Below, piece after piece: positions 24,359 through 35,461 of a DNA stretch of 47,247 bases. The stretch comes from Nostoc sp. GT001. Lineage in GTDB: Bacteria > Cyanobacteriota > Cyanobacteriia > Cyanobacteriales > Nostocaceae. The notes beneath the pieces were generated by a model. The model saw only the letters and a program-made list of their open reading frames with translations, was not told where the DNA came from and ran no database searches. The translations under genes were made by a program, and so were the position numbers. The DNA lies in the NCBI RefSeq assembly GCF_030382115.1, contig NZ_JAUDRJ010000003.1, forward strand, positions 7,006,090-7,053,336, given 5' to 3'. The stretch's first letter is position 1, and each line of letters begins with the position of its first letter.

Positions 24359-26854
24359 ATGAAAGCACCCTCTGTTTGCTGGGGTTTGATCGATATAGTG
24401 CTGACAGGTGGGATGCTGCTTTGGTGTGCCTCTGTGAGTGCCCAGCTAACTCCCGATGGCACCCTCAATACTGCTGTCTCCCAAAGCGGTAATAACTTCA
24501 CCATTACTAATGGTAGTGCCGCCAAGAGTAACTTATTTCACAGTTTCCAGCAGTTTTCGGTTCCCACTGGCGGTTCGGCTACTTTTGATTTAATAAACAC
24601 GCCCAACATTTCTACCATCTTCAGCCGTGTTACTGGCGGTAATATTTCTAACATTGATGGTTTGATTCAGACAATTAACGGCAACAACCCCGTCAGTCTG
24701 TTCTTGATCAACCCTAGTGGGATCATCTTTGGAGCCAATGCCCAACTAAATATTGGGGGTTCGTTTATTGGTAGCACTGCCAGCAGTATTAAATTTGCCG
24801 ATGGCGCTGAGTTTAGTGTAATTAATTCTGAATCTGCGCCCTTGTTGAGTATCAATGTTCCCATTGGGTTGCAACTGGGTAACAATCCCGCACCCATCAA
24901 CATTCAAGGTACAGGACATACTTTGAGGAATGTCAGTGGACTGACTCTGCTTCCCCCGATTCAGATTCCCAGTTCTACAAAACTGCGGGTACAGCCGGGA
25001 AATACCCTAGCTTTTGTGGGTGGCGACATACATCTAAATGGGGCAAACCTGATCGCTGAAAGAGGGCGAGTTGAATTGGGTAGTGTAAGTGGAACAGCAT
25101 TGGTAAACCTGATACCAACCGCACAGGGCTATACACTGGAATATGGTAATGTACAAAGCTTTGGCGATATTCAATTGGCACAGCGATCGCTATTAGATAT
25201 TAGCGGGGTAAATGCGGGTTCTGTTCAAATTCAGGGTAGGCAAATTCAATTCACCGATGGCTCTCTGGTACTGGCGCAAAATTTTGGCAATCTCCCCGGT
25301 GGTGACATTCGCCTTCAGGCTACACAGTCCATTAATATGATTGCCAAAACAGCTGATGGCACAATTCAGAGCGGAGTGCGTAGTAATGCTTTTGGTATGG
25401 GAGCTAGTGGAAATATCAGCGTTATTACTCCTAACTTCACTATCAAGTCGGGAGCGGGGTTGAATAGCACAACTCTTGGAGCAGCTCCGAGTGGCAATAT
25501 TTACATTGATGCAACCGCCATTGAACTGTCTGGCTTTTCAGGCATTAATCCTGCTGATGTCACCACACTCAACACTACTACACTAGGCACTGGGAATGCT
25601 GGTGATGTTTTCGTCAATAGTAATAGTCTACTAGTATCAAGCGGTGCCTCACTATCTTCGGCTACCTTTGGCAGTGGTTCTAGCGGTAAAGTGACGATTC
25701 GCAACACCAATACCACGGTGATGGGAGAAAGTCCCTCTGGACTTTACAGCAATATTAGCTCAACTACATTTGCAACCGGAAGTGCCAAAACCTTGACCCT
25801 GAATACTGCCAAATTGCAAATTCTGGATGGGGGAGCAGTTGCTACCACCTCATTTTTTGCAGGTAATGGGGGAGATTTGAGTATCAATGCTACGGAAGCG
25901 ATCATCATCAGTGGTCAAGGTCGGGCAACTAATAGTAGCATTAACGCCTCCACCATCCGACCCGATACGTTAGTGCGGATACGATTCGGTTTGCCAGATA
26001 TATTAACAGCGAATGCCGGTACTTTGAGCATTACCACACCGAACTTAACGCTGACCGATGGCGGGACAGTCAGTGTCACCAGTCAAGGCAGTGGAAATAG
26101 TGGCAATATTAACATCAGTGCAGCCAGCATCCAATTAAAGAATCAAGGGTTTATTCAAGCACAAACAGAATCCGGTAATGGTGGAAATATTAAATTGTCC
26201 ACCACAAACCTATTGCTTCTGCAAGACAATAGCCAGATAACCTCAACAGCTGGCGGATCGGGGAATGGAGGTAATATAAACATCAATGCACCCATCATCG
26301 TCGGCTTAAAAAACAGCGACATTATTGCTAATGCAGTGCGAGGCAGAGGTGGTAATATCCAAATCACCACTCAAGGCATCTTTGGGCTGAAGTTCCGCAA
26401 CCAACTCACCCCAGAAAGTGACATCACCGCCAGTTCCCAATTTGGGGTAAGTGGCACGGTTCAAGTTAATACTATCGGTATCGATCCAAATTCCGGTTTA
26501 GTCGAATTGCCTGTAAATGTCACCGATCCATCCCAGCAAATTGCTACAGGCTGCGCAGATAGTGAAGGCAGTCGCTTTGTGGCAACAGGACGAGGTGGTG
26601 TGCCGCAAAATCCTAATCAACTGACGAGTGATGTCTACGACGGGCTACGCCTACGCACCTGGGACGATGTGCGCGATTTGTCTGCTTATCGCAAAACGGG
26701 TGAGGTCACTACACAGATACCTGTATCCCCAAAAGTCCTCGTTGAAGCCACTTCTTGGCAGCGTAACGCTAACGGCAAAATTGAATTAATTGTCACCAAA
26801 TCTACTACAAATAAACAGCCGCAGTTAACTTGTGCTGCGGTTCCCAAGAGTTAA
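24359..26854 (+). CDS. Filamentous haemagglutinin-type exoprotein (TpsA), copy 2
   Basis: An 831-residue paralogue of the preceding gene. It has a signal peptide (ending SVSAQ), a TPS secretion domain with NLFHSFQQFSVPTGGS and LINPSGIIFGANAQLNIGG, a long beta-helix-type repeat body, and the shared end (ITASSQFGVSGTVQVNTIG, RGGVPQNPNQ). Its final residues (TCAAVPKS) differ from copy 1, whose end was rewritten by the insertion. Tandem duplication with divergence in the repeats is evident. It would be exported by the TpsB protein two genes upstream. The next gene begins 88 bases downstream. Confidence 0.9.
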   Translation: MKAPSVCWGLIDIVLTGGMLLWCASVSAQLTPDGTLNTAVSQSGNNFTITNGSAAKSNLFHSFQQFSVPTGGSATFDLINTPNISTIFSRVTGGNISNIDGLIQTINGNNPVSLFLINPSGIIFGANAQLNIGGSFIGSTASSIKFADGAEFSVINSESAPLLSINVPIGLQLGNNPAPINIQGTGHTLRNVSGLTLLPPIQIPSSTKLRVQPGNTLAFVGGDIHLNGANLIAERGRVELGSVSGTALVNLIPTAQGYTLEYGNVQSFGDIQLAQRSLLDISGVNAGSVQIQGRQIQFTDGSLVLAQNFGNLPGGDIRLQATQSINMIAKTADGTIQSGVRSNAFGMGASGNISVITPNFTIKSGAGLNSTTLGAAPSGNIYIDATAIELSGFSGINPADVTTLNTTTLGTGNAGDVFVNSNSLLVSSGASLSSATFGSGSSGKVTIRNTNTTVMGESPSGLYSNISSTTFATGSAKTLTLNTAKLQILDGGAVATTSFFAGNGGDLSINATEAIIISGQGRATNSSINASTIRPDTLVRIRFGLPDILTANAGTLSITTPNLTLTDGGTVSVTSQGSGNSGNINISAASIQLKNQGFIQAQTESGNGGNIKLSTTNLLLLQDNSQITSTAGGSGNGGNININAPIIVGLKNSDIIANAVRGRGGNIQITTQGIFGLKFRNQLTPESDITASSQFGVSGTVQVNTIGIDPNSGLVELPVNVTDPSQQIATGCADSEGSRFVATGRGGVPQNPNQLTSDVYDGLRLRTWDDVRDLSAYRKTGEVTTQIPVSPKVLVEATSWQRNANGKIELIVTKSTTNKQPQLTCAAVPKS

Positions 26855-26942
26855 TTTGCCCAATAATTTTGTAACCAAGTTAATTAATTTTAAAGTAATT
26901 TAATATACAATTGATGAAATAATTTTATACGGATAATTACTG

Positions 26943-29501
26943 ATGATTTTCCAAATTAAACAACTTCGTTGGCTATATATCAGTCTGAGTATCTTGAGCT
27001 TGTGTTTGGCAATAACCATTACACCTACTAGAGCATCTGTGCAAGTACCAACAACTTCTATCCTGAATGTGTCAGCATCCACTTCTCAACCGACCAATTG
27101 GCTAGAACAGGGACGAAACCTCTACCATTCAGGACGCTTTGCAGAAGCAGTGACGATTTGGCAAACGGCAGCACAACAGTATCATACCCAAGGCGATCGC
27201 CAGGGCGAAGCTTTAAGTTTAAGTTACCTATCACTGACACAACAGGAGCTTAATCAATGGCAAGCAGCCCAACAGTCTATTGAGCAAAGTCTGAAACTGT
27301 TGCAAACCTCTATTCCCTCTGCTGATGCAATTCTCTGGGCACAAGCACTCAATACCCAAGCAAATTTGCAATTGCACACTGGCAAAGCCGAAACCGCCCT
27401 CGAAAGTTGGCAAAAAGCTCAAAAATTTTATGAGCAAGCAGGCGACACAATGGGAAGCCTGGGTAGTCAAATCAACCAGGCACAAGCTTTACAAACTTTA
27501 GGATTTTATCGCCGTTCTAAACAACAGTTAGAAGCACTGACTCAAAAACTCCAAGGGATGCCGGATAATGAAATCAAAGTCAGTGGACTGCGATCGCTTG
27601 GTTTAGCCCTGCAAATGATTGGCGACTCTGGTAAGAGTCAACAGACTTTAGAGCAAAGTTTAGCGATCGCACAGAAAATTGCTGCGAAACCCCATTTGAG
27701 TTCTATCCTGATAAGCTTGGGTCAAACTGCCGTTGACTTGCAAGATCCAGAAGCAGCATTAAATTACTTTGAACAGGCTCAACTCTTAACAACTAACCCA
27801 AGCGATCAGTTACAAGCGCGTTTAGCTCAGTTCAAACTTTTCCTCAATTACGACAAACTGGAATTTGTTAACCCACTCGCACCTCAGCTACTCCAACAAC
27901 TCCGGGAACTGCCCCCCAGTCACACCTCACTCTACGCAGCGATCAATTTTGTTGCCACCCTAGATCGTCAGTCAAATCCTGACCAAATCTTACCGCTGAA
28001 GGATTTGGCGCAACTGATGGCAGTCACAGTCAAATCTGCACAGCAAATTCAGGATACTCAAGCCGAAGCTCATGCACTAAATCAGTGGGGAAAACTCTAT
28101 CAGCGTACACAGCAGTTATCTGAAGCACAGGCGTTAACTCAGAAATCCCTCAACATTGCCCGCCAACTCCAAGCTAACGATATCATTGCTCAATCTGCTT
28201 GGCAGGTGGGACAGTTGTATAAACAACAAGGCGATCGCTCAAAAGCGATTACCGCCTATACAGAAGCAGTCAACGCTTTAAAGGCACTGCGGGGAGATTT
28301 GGTAGCTATCAACCCGGATGTCCAGTTCTCTTTTCGCACCAGTGTGGAGCCGGTCTACCGAGAACTGGTTGATTTACTTCTAGAGAATCAACCTAGTCAA
28401 GCAGAACTAATCCAAGCTCGTGAATTGATTGAGTCCCTCCAAATTGCGGAACTCGATAACTTTTTTCGGGAAGCCTGTTTAGATAAAACTCAACAAATTG
28501 ATCGGGTTGATCCTACTGCAACCGTCATTTATCCGATTATCCTGCCAGATCGCTTAACAGTAATTCTCTCCAAAGCAGGGCAACCACTCCGTTCCTATGT
28601 CACTCACAAATCGCAAGCTGAAATTGAGCAGACTCTAGACAATTTTTTGGTTGCTCTTAACCCTGTCTCAGATTCTAAAAACCGAGATCGATTATCTCAA
28701 CAAATTTATAGTTGGTTGATTCGTCCAGAGGAAGCAGAGCAAGCATTTATTGATACCAAGACATTGGTGTTTGTTTTGGATGGTCGATTGCGGAATATTC
28801 CCATAGCAGCCCTTTTTGACGGTAAGCAATATCTGATCGAGAAGTATGCTGTAGCGCTCTCACCAGGATTGCAACTGATGGCGACGCGATCGTAAAACCA
28901 CATCAGTGCGATCGTCGGTGGCATTAGCCAATCTCGTGCTGGCTTTAGTGCTTTGCCCGCCGTCGAATCAGAAGTGAAACAAATCTCCAAGGCGGTATCT
29001 TCTAAGATGTTACTGAATCAGGAATTTACCAGTCAAGCCCTTGCTGAACGTGTGAAATCTAGTAGTGCAGGTATTGTCCACCTAGCAACCCACGGACAGT
29101 TTAGTTCCCGCCTTGAAGACACCTTCTTGCTCACTTGGGATGGACAAGTCAATGTTAAAGAATTATCTGAACTCCTGAAAAATCGGGGTAGCGATCCATC
29201 AAAAGCTATCGAGTTGCTGGTACTAAGTGCCTGCGATACTGCCGCAGGAGACGATCGCGCCGTCCTGGGACTAGCAGGCTTGGCTGTCAAATCCGGCGCT
29301 CGCTCAACTATCGCTACCCTATGGCCCGTCAAAGATCGGGCAGCCGCGATGCTAATGACTCGCTTCTATGAGCAACTGCGACAACCCAAAATCACTAAAG
29401 CCGAAGCACTAAGACAAGCACAAATTAGCCTAATTCGCCAAACTGATTTCCACGAACCGTTCTTTTGGTCTGGCTTTGTTTTGATCGGCAACTGGATTTA
29501 G
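26943..29501 (+). pseudogene. CHAT-TPR protein gene interrupted by an in-frame stop
   Basis: One reading frame runs from ATG 26943 to 29501 but for a single TAA at 28893-28895. The first part (650 residues) has a signal-like start, TPRs (about 45-440) and the beginning of the CHAT protease domain (VLDGRLRNIPIAALFDGKQYL). The same frame then continues after the stop with IVGGISQSRAGFSALPAVESE and the rest of CHAT, including the presumed catalytic histidine (LATHGQF, codon 29091) and cysteine (LSACDTAAG, codon 29232). Without read-through or reinitiation (TTG 28953 would give 182 residues), the TPR part lacks the catalytic pair. CHAT is a caspase-like fold. It lies between the TpsA genes and DUF928, a setting suggesting a role in processing secreted proteins. 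A sequencing error at one base is possible. Confidence 0.85.
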
Positions 29502-29695
29502 CTAAGTAATACAACGGACTTCATTGCAAATAATTTAGGCTATTTTTTACAGCGTTTGATATCAAGTTCGCCTATACTGCTAGTAGAACTTCCCTGACTT
29601 TACTGTTACTTAGACTTATTCTCTGAGCTTCTGAACATAGTCAAAAGAAACGCATTTTGTTTGTATCACATTTCAAAGACATAAGGAAAAACATC

Positions 29696-30682
29696 ATGAA
29701 ACGTCGATATTTAGCCAGTACATTAAGCGTCATCGCACTGATCGCTAGCAGTACATGGACTACTGCCTATGCTGTTACATTTACCCCACCCCCCAACAGT
29801 AGCTCTCCTAGACAAGCAACTGGAGGAGCTTCTCGCGGTAGTATTTTTACCCCTGCTGTCGGCAAAGGTGCGCCCAGACAAGCAACTGGAGGAGCTTCTC
29901 GCGGTAGTATGTTTGCCCCTGCTGTCGGCAAAGGTGCGCCCAGACAAGCAACTGGAGGAGCATCTCGTGGCAACCTCTTTACACCTGCCCCTGGCAAAGG
30001 TACGCCCAGACAGGCAACTGGAGGAGCTTCTCGCGGCAAGCTGTTTACACCTGCCCCTGGCAAAGGCGCTCCCCAACAAGCAAGTGCGGGTGCTTCTCGC
30101 GTTGGTACTTACTACTTGAATCCATCGACTACAAGTACAACGCAGCCAGCAGCGCTAATCGCCCTGTTGCCCCAAAATTTCTATGGCACAACAATATCTG
30201 AACGTCCCACAATCTTGGTGTATCTCCCAGCTTCCAATGCCGAAGAAGCAGTGTTCAGCCTCAAAGATGAAGCTGGCAATATGCAACATCAGATGAACAT
30301 TTCAGTTGCAGGGAAAACTGGGGTAATCGCGATCGAATTACCAGCTAATGCACCCGCTTTAGCCGTTGGTAAAAACTATCAATGGTTCCTAGCACTAAAA
30401 GTAGATGGGCAACTCAGTCCGAGTACGCCTTACGTCGATGGTTGGATTCAGCGTATCCAGCCCAGTGCGGAGTTGGCAACAGCAATCCAAGAGCAAGATG
30501 CTTTGAAGCAGGCTACTATTTTGGGTAAAAATGGTGTTTGGTATGACTGTGTGGCAACACTTGCATCGGTATATACCGCTCAACCTAACAATGCAACTCT
30601 CCGCAAACAATGGGAAGAACTTCTATCCTCAGTGAGTTTAAAGGAGATTGTAACAGCCAACTTATTAGCATCTACTAACTAA
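29696..30682 (+). CDS. DUF928-family exported protein with tandem repeats
   Basis: A 328-residue protein from ATG 29696, which has AAGGA 8 bases upstream; a TTG 39 bases earlier is less likely. Residues 1-23 or so form a signal peptide ([19 protein letters not shown]). Next come four 22-residue repeats ([16 protein letters not shown] and so on) plus a degenerate fifth, then a DUF928 domain (about residues 145-328), with [19 protein letters not shown] and [21 protein letters not shown]928 is a cyanobacterial family of unknown function, often near CHAT, TpsA and CHASE2 genes. It is probably periplasmic or outside the cell. Confidence 0.8.
   Translation: MKRRYLASTLSVIALIASSTWTTAYAVTFTPPPNSSSPRQATGGASRGSIFTPAVGKGAPRQATGGASRGSMFAPAVGKGAPRQATGGASRGNLFTPAPGKGTPRQATGGASRGKLFTPAPGKGAPQQASAGASRVGTYYLNPSTTSTTQPAALIALLPQNFYGTTISERPTILVYLPASNAEEAVFSLKDEAGNMQHQMNISVAGKTGVIAIELPANAPALAVGKNYQWFLALKVDGQLSPSTPYVDGWIQRIQPSAELATAIQEQDALKQATILGKNGVWYDCVATLASVYTAQPNNATLRKQWEELLSSVSLKEIVTANLLASTN
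29807..30070 (+). repeat. Four tandem 66-bp coding repeats
   Basis: Units begin at 29807, 29873, 29939 and 30005, each encoding [11 protein letters not shown] followed by S/N/K, a hydrophobic residue, and FxPAxGKG. The first two units are almost identical. A degenerate partial unit follows from 30071. The period is a multiple of three, so copy-number change keeps the frame. Confidence 0.9.
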
Positions 30683-30689
30683 TACCAGT

Positions 30690-30872
30690 TTGGGCATTGG
30701 GCATGAGAAGAGACAAGGTAGACAAGGGAGAGGGGGGAGACAAAGAAGAAACTTGTTCAATAATTCCCCCTTGTACCCTTTGTTCCCCTCTTCTTACTTC
30801 CACCCAGTCCCCATTACCTCTTATCCCCAGAGGGAACCCTACCTTCCCCAATCCCCATTGCATGACACAAAT
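30690..30872. repeat. Purine/pyrimidine-rich spacer repeat
   Basis: GGGCATTGGGCATGAGAAG and the following AGACAAGG-type units, then a polypyrimidine stretch, are typical of Nostoc spacers. The frame of the downstream kinase is open through it, giving a low-complexity Arg/Gly/Pro-rich extension, but I take this as accidental. Confidence 0.6.
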
Positions 30873-33689
30873 ATGTGGCGCAGATTCCAGGCTTTTATCC
30901 AAGGTACTCGCAGCGTTTTGATTATTACTCCCAGCGTTGCCTTGACTGTTATGGTTGGGCAATCGTTGGGACTTTTCAATTTACCGGAATGGAAAATTCG
31001 CGACGAATGGGTTCGTCAGCGATCTTCACAGGCGATGCCTATGGCGGGCTATGCCTACGCAGATGAGATTGTGATTGTTACAATCGATGAGCGCGATATC
31101 CAATCGGTGCGTAAATGGCCAGTTCCAGACTGGGCGCTGGCACGATTACTAGAAAAAATCCGGGCGCAGCAGCCTAGAGCCATTGGCTTGGATCTCTATC
31201 GAGATTTACCCGAAGGAAGCGGACACGAGCAACTTGTTCAAGTTTTTCGCAACACTCCCAATTTAATCGGAGTTGAGAAAATTACTGGCGAACGCGTCAA
31301 TCCCCCACCAGAATTGAAAAAACAGGATCGGGTAGGATTAGCAGATTTAGTCTTGGATGGCGATCGCTTTGTACGTCGCGCCCTCTTGACAGCTGAAGAT
31401 GCCAAAGAGAAAAACACCATTAAAGCCGGACTAGCAACCCTTGTAGCCCTAAAGTACCTCGAAGCTGAAAAAATTAGCTTAGAAAGCATTGACCCCCAAA
31501 AACAAAAGTTTCAGTTGGGTAAAGAAATTTACTTACCACTGCAAAATCAAGAAGCAGGTTATAACGATGCTGATTTAGGAGGCTATCAAATTCTGCTGAA
31601 TTGGCATGGTTCAGAAGCCGCATTTCGGACAGTTGCGATGCGCGATGTGTTAACAGGGAAAATTCCGAGAGATTTGATGCGCGATCGCATGGTATTTATT
31701 GGGTCAATTGCCTCCAGTACCAATGATTTCTTCAGCACACCCTTCTCTTCGTGGATCTCTGCTCAAAAACCGACTCCAGGTGTGGTTGTTCATGCCAATA
31801 TTGCTCATCAACTAGTACGAGGAGCAAAAACAGGAAATGCCACTCTGCACGGTGTTTCTGGCATTTTTCTGTCGTTGTGGATTGTTTTGTGGTCTGTCAT
31901 TGGTTCTACGGGCAGTTGGTTATTATCTAGTAGCAAGCTGCGGATTCCCGGTGGCAAAATCCTTTGGGCAACTGTAAGTATCAGTGGAGGCTGTATATGG
32001 GGTGGCTATGGGATGTTTTTGCATGGTGTTTTAATTCCAATAACACCCGCTTTAGCCGCGTTTATCGGTAGTGTGATTGCAACAACTAATGCTTATAAAC
32101 AGCGGAAGTTAGAAGAAACCAATCGCCAACTAGAAATTGCCAACAGTCAACTTTTGGATTATTCCAAAACCCTAGAGACAAAAGTCGAAGAACGCACTCA
32201 TGAATTAGTCGAGGCAAAGCAAGCTGCCGATGCTGCCAATCAGGCCAAGAGTGAGTTTCTCGCCAACATGAGCCACGAACTACGTACACCTCTCAATGGC
32301 ATCCTTGGTTTTGCCCAGGTACTAGAAGGATCGCCAAACATGACAGCTAAAAACCTAGAAGGGGTTAGCATTATCTACCAATGCGGATCGCACCTTTTGA
32401 TGCTGATCAATGACATTCTCGATCTCTCGAAGATAGAAGCAAGAAAATTGGATTTGGTTGTTACGAGTGTGCATTTGCCCAGTTTTTTACATGGTGTGAC
32501 TGAGATTTGTGGTATCCGGGCTGAACAAAAAGGAATTGGATTTAATATCTTAATTAGCGATCGCCTACCACTGGCCATTGAAGTTGATGAAAAACGCCTG
32601 CGGCAAGTGTTAATTAACTTACTGGGCAACGCGATCAAATTTACAGATAGCGGTAGCGTAACCTTCAAAGTGGAAGTCATTAGTCAAGAGTCTAAACAAA
32701 TGACAAATGACAATGGACAAATGACACATCAAAAGATTCGTTTTCAGATTGAAGATACGGGTATTGGAATGTCACCAGACCAACTAGAGAAAATCTTTTT
32801 GCCTTTTGAGCAAGTGGGTGAAGCAGGACAGCGATCTGAAGGTACTGGCTTGGGGTTGGCGATTAGCCAAAGAATTGCGGCATTGATGGGAAGCCAAATT
32901 CAGGTACAGAGCCACTTAGGTGAAGGAAGTCTATTTTGGCTGGATTTGACAGTACCAGTACCACTTGCTCATGACTGGTATGGAGGAGCGATGTCTACGA
33001 TGGGCACAGATACAGCCTCAACTCCTCAAAAAATTACCGGAATTCGGGGTAGTGCGCCTCAGATTCTAATTGTCGATGACGATCGCAACCACTGTTCTAT
33101 GTTGACCAATCTGCTGCAAGAAATTGGCTGTCAAACCCTGGAAGCAACCGATGGCAAACATGGGCTAGAAGTAGCAATTGAACACAATCCAGATGTGATT
33201 CTACTCGATTTAGCCATGCCCAATATGGATGGTTTTGAGCTAATGGTTCATCTGCAAGCGAATCCCGAAACCCGTTCTATTCCCATTATTGTTTCTAGTG
33301 CTAGTGTCTTTGAGTCAAATCGCCAGCGGAGTTTAGAGGCAGGGGCAACAGCATTCTTATCCAAACCCCTCCAGATCGACGAACTACTTAATAGACTGCG
33401 ATCGCTCTTGGGAGTGGAATGGATATATGCCGAATCTTCGCCTCCCAAAGGTGAGCAGATTACTGATAGTGAATTGATCCTACCATCCCAAGATGTTTTG
33501 CAACAACTCTATCATCTGGCAATGATGGGAGATATCTCGGCGATTGAGGGAATGTTAAAAGAACTAATTGAGGAAAACAGTCAACTAGCTCCCTTTGCAG
33601 CAGAGTTAAGCAAACTCACTGCCAATTTCCAAACCGGAAAAATCCGTAAGTTACTCAAATCATTTGTCACAACGGAGTTACATCCATGA
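30873..33689 (+). CDS. CHASE2 hybrid sensor histidine kinase with receiver domain
   Basis: A 938-residue membrane kinase from ATG 30873 (MWRRFQAF). Domain order: an N-terminal membrane segment, extracytoplasmic CHASE2 sensor (about 45-320, [15 protein letters not shown] and [12 protein letters not shown]), about three membrane helices (325-410), a coiled coil, HisKA with His468 ([12 protein letters not shown]), HATPase_c ([28 protein letters not shown]), then a receiver domain with Asp779 ([13 protein letters not shown]) and a helical tail. It would sense an extracellular signal and phosphorylate its own receiver and perhaps the next gene's product, whose ATG overlaps its stop by four bases. 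A repeat-derived stretch ([14 protein letters not shown]) interrupts the HATPase domain. Confidence 0.88.
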   Translation: MWRRFQAFIQGTRSVLIITPSVALTVMVGQSLGLFNLPEWKIRDEWVRQRSSQAMPMAGYAYADEIVIVTIDERDIQSVRKWPVPDWALARLLEKIRAQQPRAIGLDLYRDLPEGSGHEQLVQVFRNTPNLIGVEKITGERVNPPPELKKQDRVGLADLVLDGDRFVRRALLTAEDAKEKNTIKAGLATLVALKYLEAEKISLESIDPQKQKFQLGKEIYLPLQNQEAGYNDADLGGYQILLNWHGSEAAFRTVAMRDVLTGKIPRDLMRDRMVFIGSIASSTNDFFSTPFSSWISAQKPTPGVVVHANIAHQLVRGAKTGNATLHGVSGIFLSLWIVLWSVIGSTGSWLLSSSKLRIPGGKILWATVSISGGCIWGGYGMFLHGVLIPITPALAAFIGSVIATTNAYKQRKLEETNRQLEIANSQLLDYSKTLETKVEERTHELVEAKQAADAANQAKSEFLANMSHELRTPLNGILGFAQVLEGSPNMTAKNLEGVSIIYQCGSHLLMLINDILDLSKIEARKLDLVVTSVHLPSFLHGVTEICGIRAEQKGIGFNILISDRLPLAIEVDEKRLRQVLINLLGNAIKFTDSGSVTFKVEVISQESKQMTNDNGQMTHQKIRFQIEDTGIGMSPDQLEKIFLPFEQVGEAGQRSEGTGLGLAISQRIAALMGSQIQVQSHLGEGSLFWLDLTVPVPLAHDWYGGAMSTMGTDTASTPQKITGIRGSAPQILIVDDDRNHCSMLTNLLQEIGCQTLEATDGKHGLEVAIEHNPDVILLDLAMPNMDGFELMVHLQANPETRSIPIIVSSASVFESNRQRSLEAGATAFLSKPLQIDELLNRLRSLLGVEWIYAESSPPKGEQITDSELILPSQDVLQQLYHLAMMGDISAIEGMLKELIEENSQLAPFAAELSKLTANFQTGKIRKLLKSFVTTELHP
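32695..32729 (+). repeat. Heptanucleotide-type repeat inside the kinase gene
   Basis: ACAAATGACAAATGACA and further near-copies (CAATGGACAAATGACAC) encode [14 protein letters not shown] in the HATPase domain. CAAATGA-type tandem heptamers are usual in Nostoc spacers, and a related one is seen before the ATP synthase epsilon gene here. The insertion is in frame. Confidence 0.65.
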
Positions 33690-34987
33690 TCGCTGTTCCT
33701 ATCTCGAAACCCATACATATTTTGTTAGTGGATGATAATCCAAACAATCTCAAGGTGCTATCGGAAGCGATTCAGAGGTGTGGCTGGAAAGCCCTCATGG
33801 CAACAGATGGAGAGTCAGCGATCGAACAAACAGAATATGCTCATCCCGATCTGATTCTCTTGGATGTGATGATGGCAGGTATTGATGGATTTGAAACTTG
33901 TCGCAGACTGAAAACCAATCCTATCACTCACAATATTCCAGTAATTTTCATGACTGCCCTATCCGATTCTACAGACAAGGTGGCGGGATTGGAAATAGGT
34001 GCAGTTGACTACATTACCAAACCCTTCCAACACGAAGAAGTCATTGCCCGTTTAAAGTTACACCTCAAAATTTCCCATCTCACGCGCACATTAGAAGAAC
34101 GCGTGCAAGAACGCACCGCAGAATTAACTCAATCTCTACAGCAGTTACAGCAAACCCAACTACAAATGATCCAGAGTGAAAAAATGTCCACTTTAGGGCA
34201 GATGGTTGCAGGTATTGGTCATGAAATTAATAATCCGGTTGGTTTTGTTGGTGGAAATTTATCTTATATTGAGGAACATGTAAATAATCTACTTCGCCTG
34301 GTGAGCCTGCAACAGGAGAAGCTAACGCAACCAGACTCGGAAATTCAAGAGCTTCTTGAAGAAATTGACTTGGAGTATCTAGCAGAGGATCTGCCAAAAC
34401 TACTGGCATCAATGCACCAAGGAATTACCCGTCTTAAAGATATCAGTCTCTCTTTGAGAACTTTTACTCGCGCAGATATTTCATCTCAGGTGGAGTTTCA
34501 GATTCACGAAGGAATCGATAGCACCTTAATGCTGTTGAAACATCGACTAAAAGGTAATGGCGATCGCACTAAAATCCAGGTTGTCACACAATATGGTGAT
34601 TTACCCCCAATCAGTTGCTATCCCGGACAACTGAACCAGGTGTTCATGAATATCATCGCCAATGCCATTGATGCATTTGATGAACTCCATCAAAACAATT
34701 GCGATCGAAATATTGCTGCTTGCCCGAACATCATCACTATTACCACATCGTTTGATCCCCAACAAAAAACCGTTACAATTTGCATCCAAGATAACGGTCC
34801 CGGTATGCTTACTGAGGTGCAATCTCGAATTTTTGATCAATCTTTCACAACCAAGGCTGTGGGCAAGGGAACCGGGCTGGGATTAGCGATTAGCTACCAA
34901 ATTATTGTTGACAAACACAACGGACAAGTTAACTGCTTGTCAACACCTGGTGAGGGAACAAAATTTATTATTACTCTGCCAATGTAA
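33686..34987 (+). CDS. Receiver domain - histidine kinase, partner of the CHASE2 kinase
   Basis: A 433-residue soluble protein. The N-terminal receiver domain (about 10-130) has the phospho-acceptor Asp60 ([15 protein letters not shown]) and KPF. A coiled coil (about 130-170) leads to a HisKA-like helix with His179 ([17 protein letters not shown]) and an HATPase domain ([25 protein letters not shown]). The start overlaps the stop of the hybrid kinase (ATGA), showing translational coupling. Phosphotransfer from the CHASE2 kinase to this receiver is likely. No DNA-binding output domain is present, so the final target is elsewhere. Confidence 0.88.
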   Translation: MIAVPISKPIHILLVDDNPNNLKVLSEAIQRCGWKALMATDGESAIEQTEYAHPDLILLDVMMAGIDGFETCRRLKTNPITHNIPVIFMTALSDSTDKVAGLEIGAVDYITKPFQHEEVIARLKLHLKISHLTRTLEERVQERTAELTQSLQQLQQTQLQMIQSEKMSTLGQMVAGIGHEINNPVGFVGGNLSYIEEHVNNLLRLVSLQQEKLTQPDSEIQELLEEIDLEYLAEDLPKLLASMHQGITRLKDISLSLRTFTRADISSQVEFQIHEGIDSTLMLLKHRLKGNGDRTKIQVVTQYGDLPPISCYPGQLNQVFMNIIANAIDAFDELHQNNCDRNIAACPNIITITTSFDPQQKTVTICIQDNGPGMLTEVQSRIFDQSFTTKAVGKGTGLGLAISYQIIVDKHNGQVNCLSTPGEGTKFIITLPM

Positions 34988-35160
34988 CTGAATATACATG
35001 ATTTTTATTATAAATTCCGTAACTCAACATAACCCAATACAGTTCATATAAGCCCAAAACACTTGTAGATAAGACGAGTTATCGCGTCTAAAAAAACCAA
35101 AATTTTTGCCAGTAGCCCTTAACTAAACCCTATTACCAAATCAAATCCAATACAATTCAA

Positions 35161-35454
35161 TTAAGAAAAGCGGAAATTGTCAACACCTACTTCCCAAAGA
35201 ATATTATCAGCAGCATTCGATCCACCTTGGGAACGTGGATTGATGTGGCTACCATGCTTATCTCTAAGAAATTGACGAATTGTATATTCTTTACCTCCAA
35301 GCTTTGATGTGCCAGGAATTTTCTCAAAAAGCTTCATGACATCTGCATCAGAGCGAGGTAAGTCTCCCACCCGAACACCAGCACGATATCTTAGCCTATT
35401 GGCAATCTTGGGCATCTCTTGGGCTAATTCGGCAGCTGTCTTTGGTAAATTTTG
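35161..35454 (-). pseudogene. C-terminal fragment of an HNH-like protein, cut by a MITE
   Basis: The minus frame encodes at least 84 residues from ATG 35415 and is open upstream to 35454 (NLPKTAAELAQEMPKIANRL), where it meets a stop beside a MITE-like element. The end, KHGSHINPRSQGGSNAADN, resembles the His-rich zone of HNH-type nucleases (H-I-x-P-x-S-x-G-G-x-N) seen at the C-termini of polymorphic toxins. The reading suggests the tail of a longer protein whose front was separated by the insertion; the flank beyond 35609 gives no clean continuation. The nuclease assignment is tentative. A short independent gene starting at 35415 cannot be ruled out. Confidence 0.5.
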
Positions 35455-35461
35455 CTATGTT

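Noticed and set aside
28953..29501. A separate small CHAT gene
   Set aside because: It is in the same frame as the upstream 650-codon part, and family sequence continues directly from the stop; one broken gene is the simpler reading, though a split product is kept as an option.
29807..30070. CRISPR-like array
   Set aside because: The units abut with no spacers and are coding repeats within one exported protein.
29723..30119. Long overlapping open frames on both strands over the DUF928 gene
   Set aside because: They are by-products of the 66-bp repeats, whose period is a multiple of three and so keeps several frames open at once.
30690..30872. N-terminal extension of the CHASE2 kinase
   Set aside because: It is translated spacer repeat (Arg/Gly/Pro-rich). 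ATG 30873 starts the recognisable protein just before the first membrane segment.
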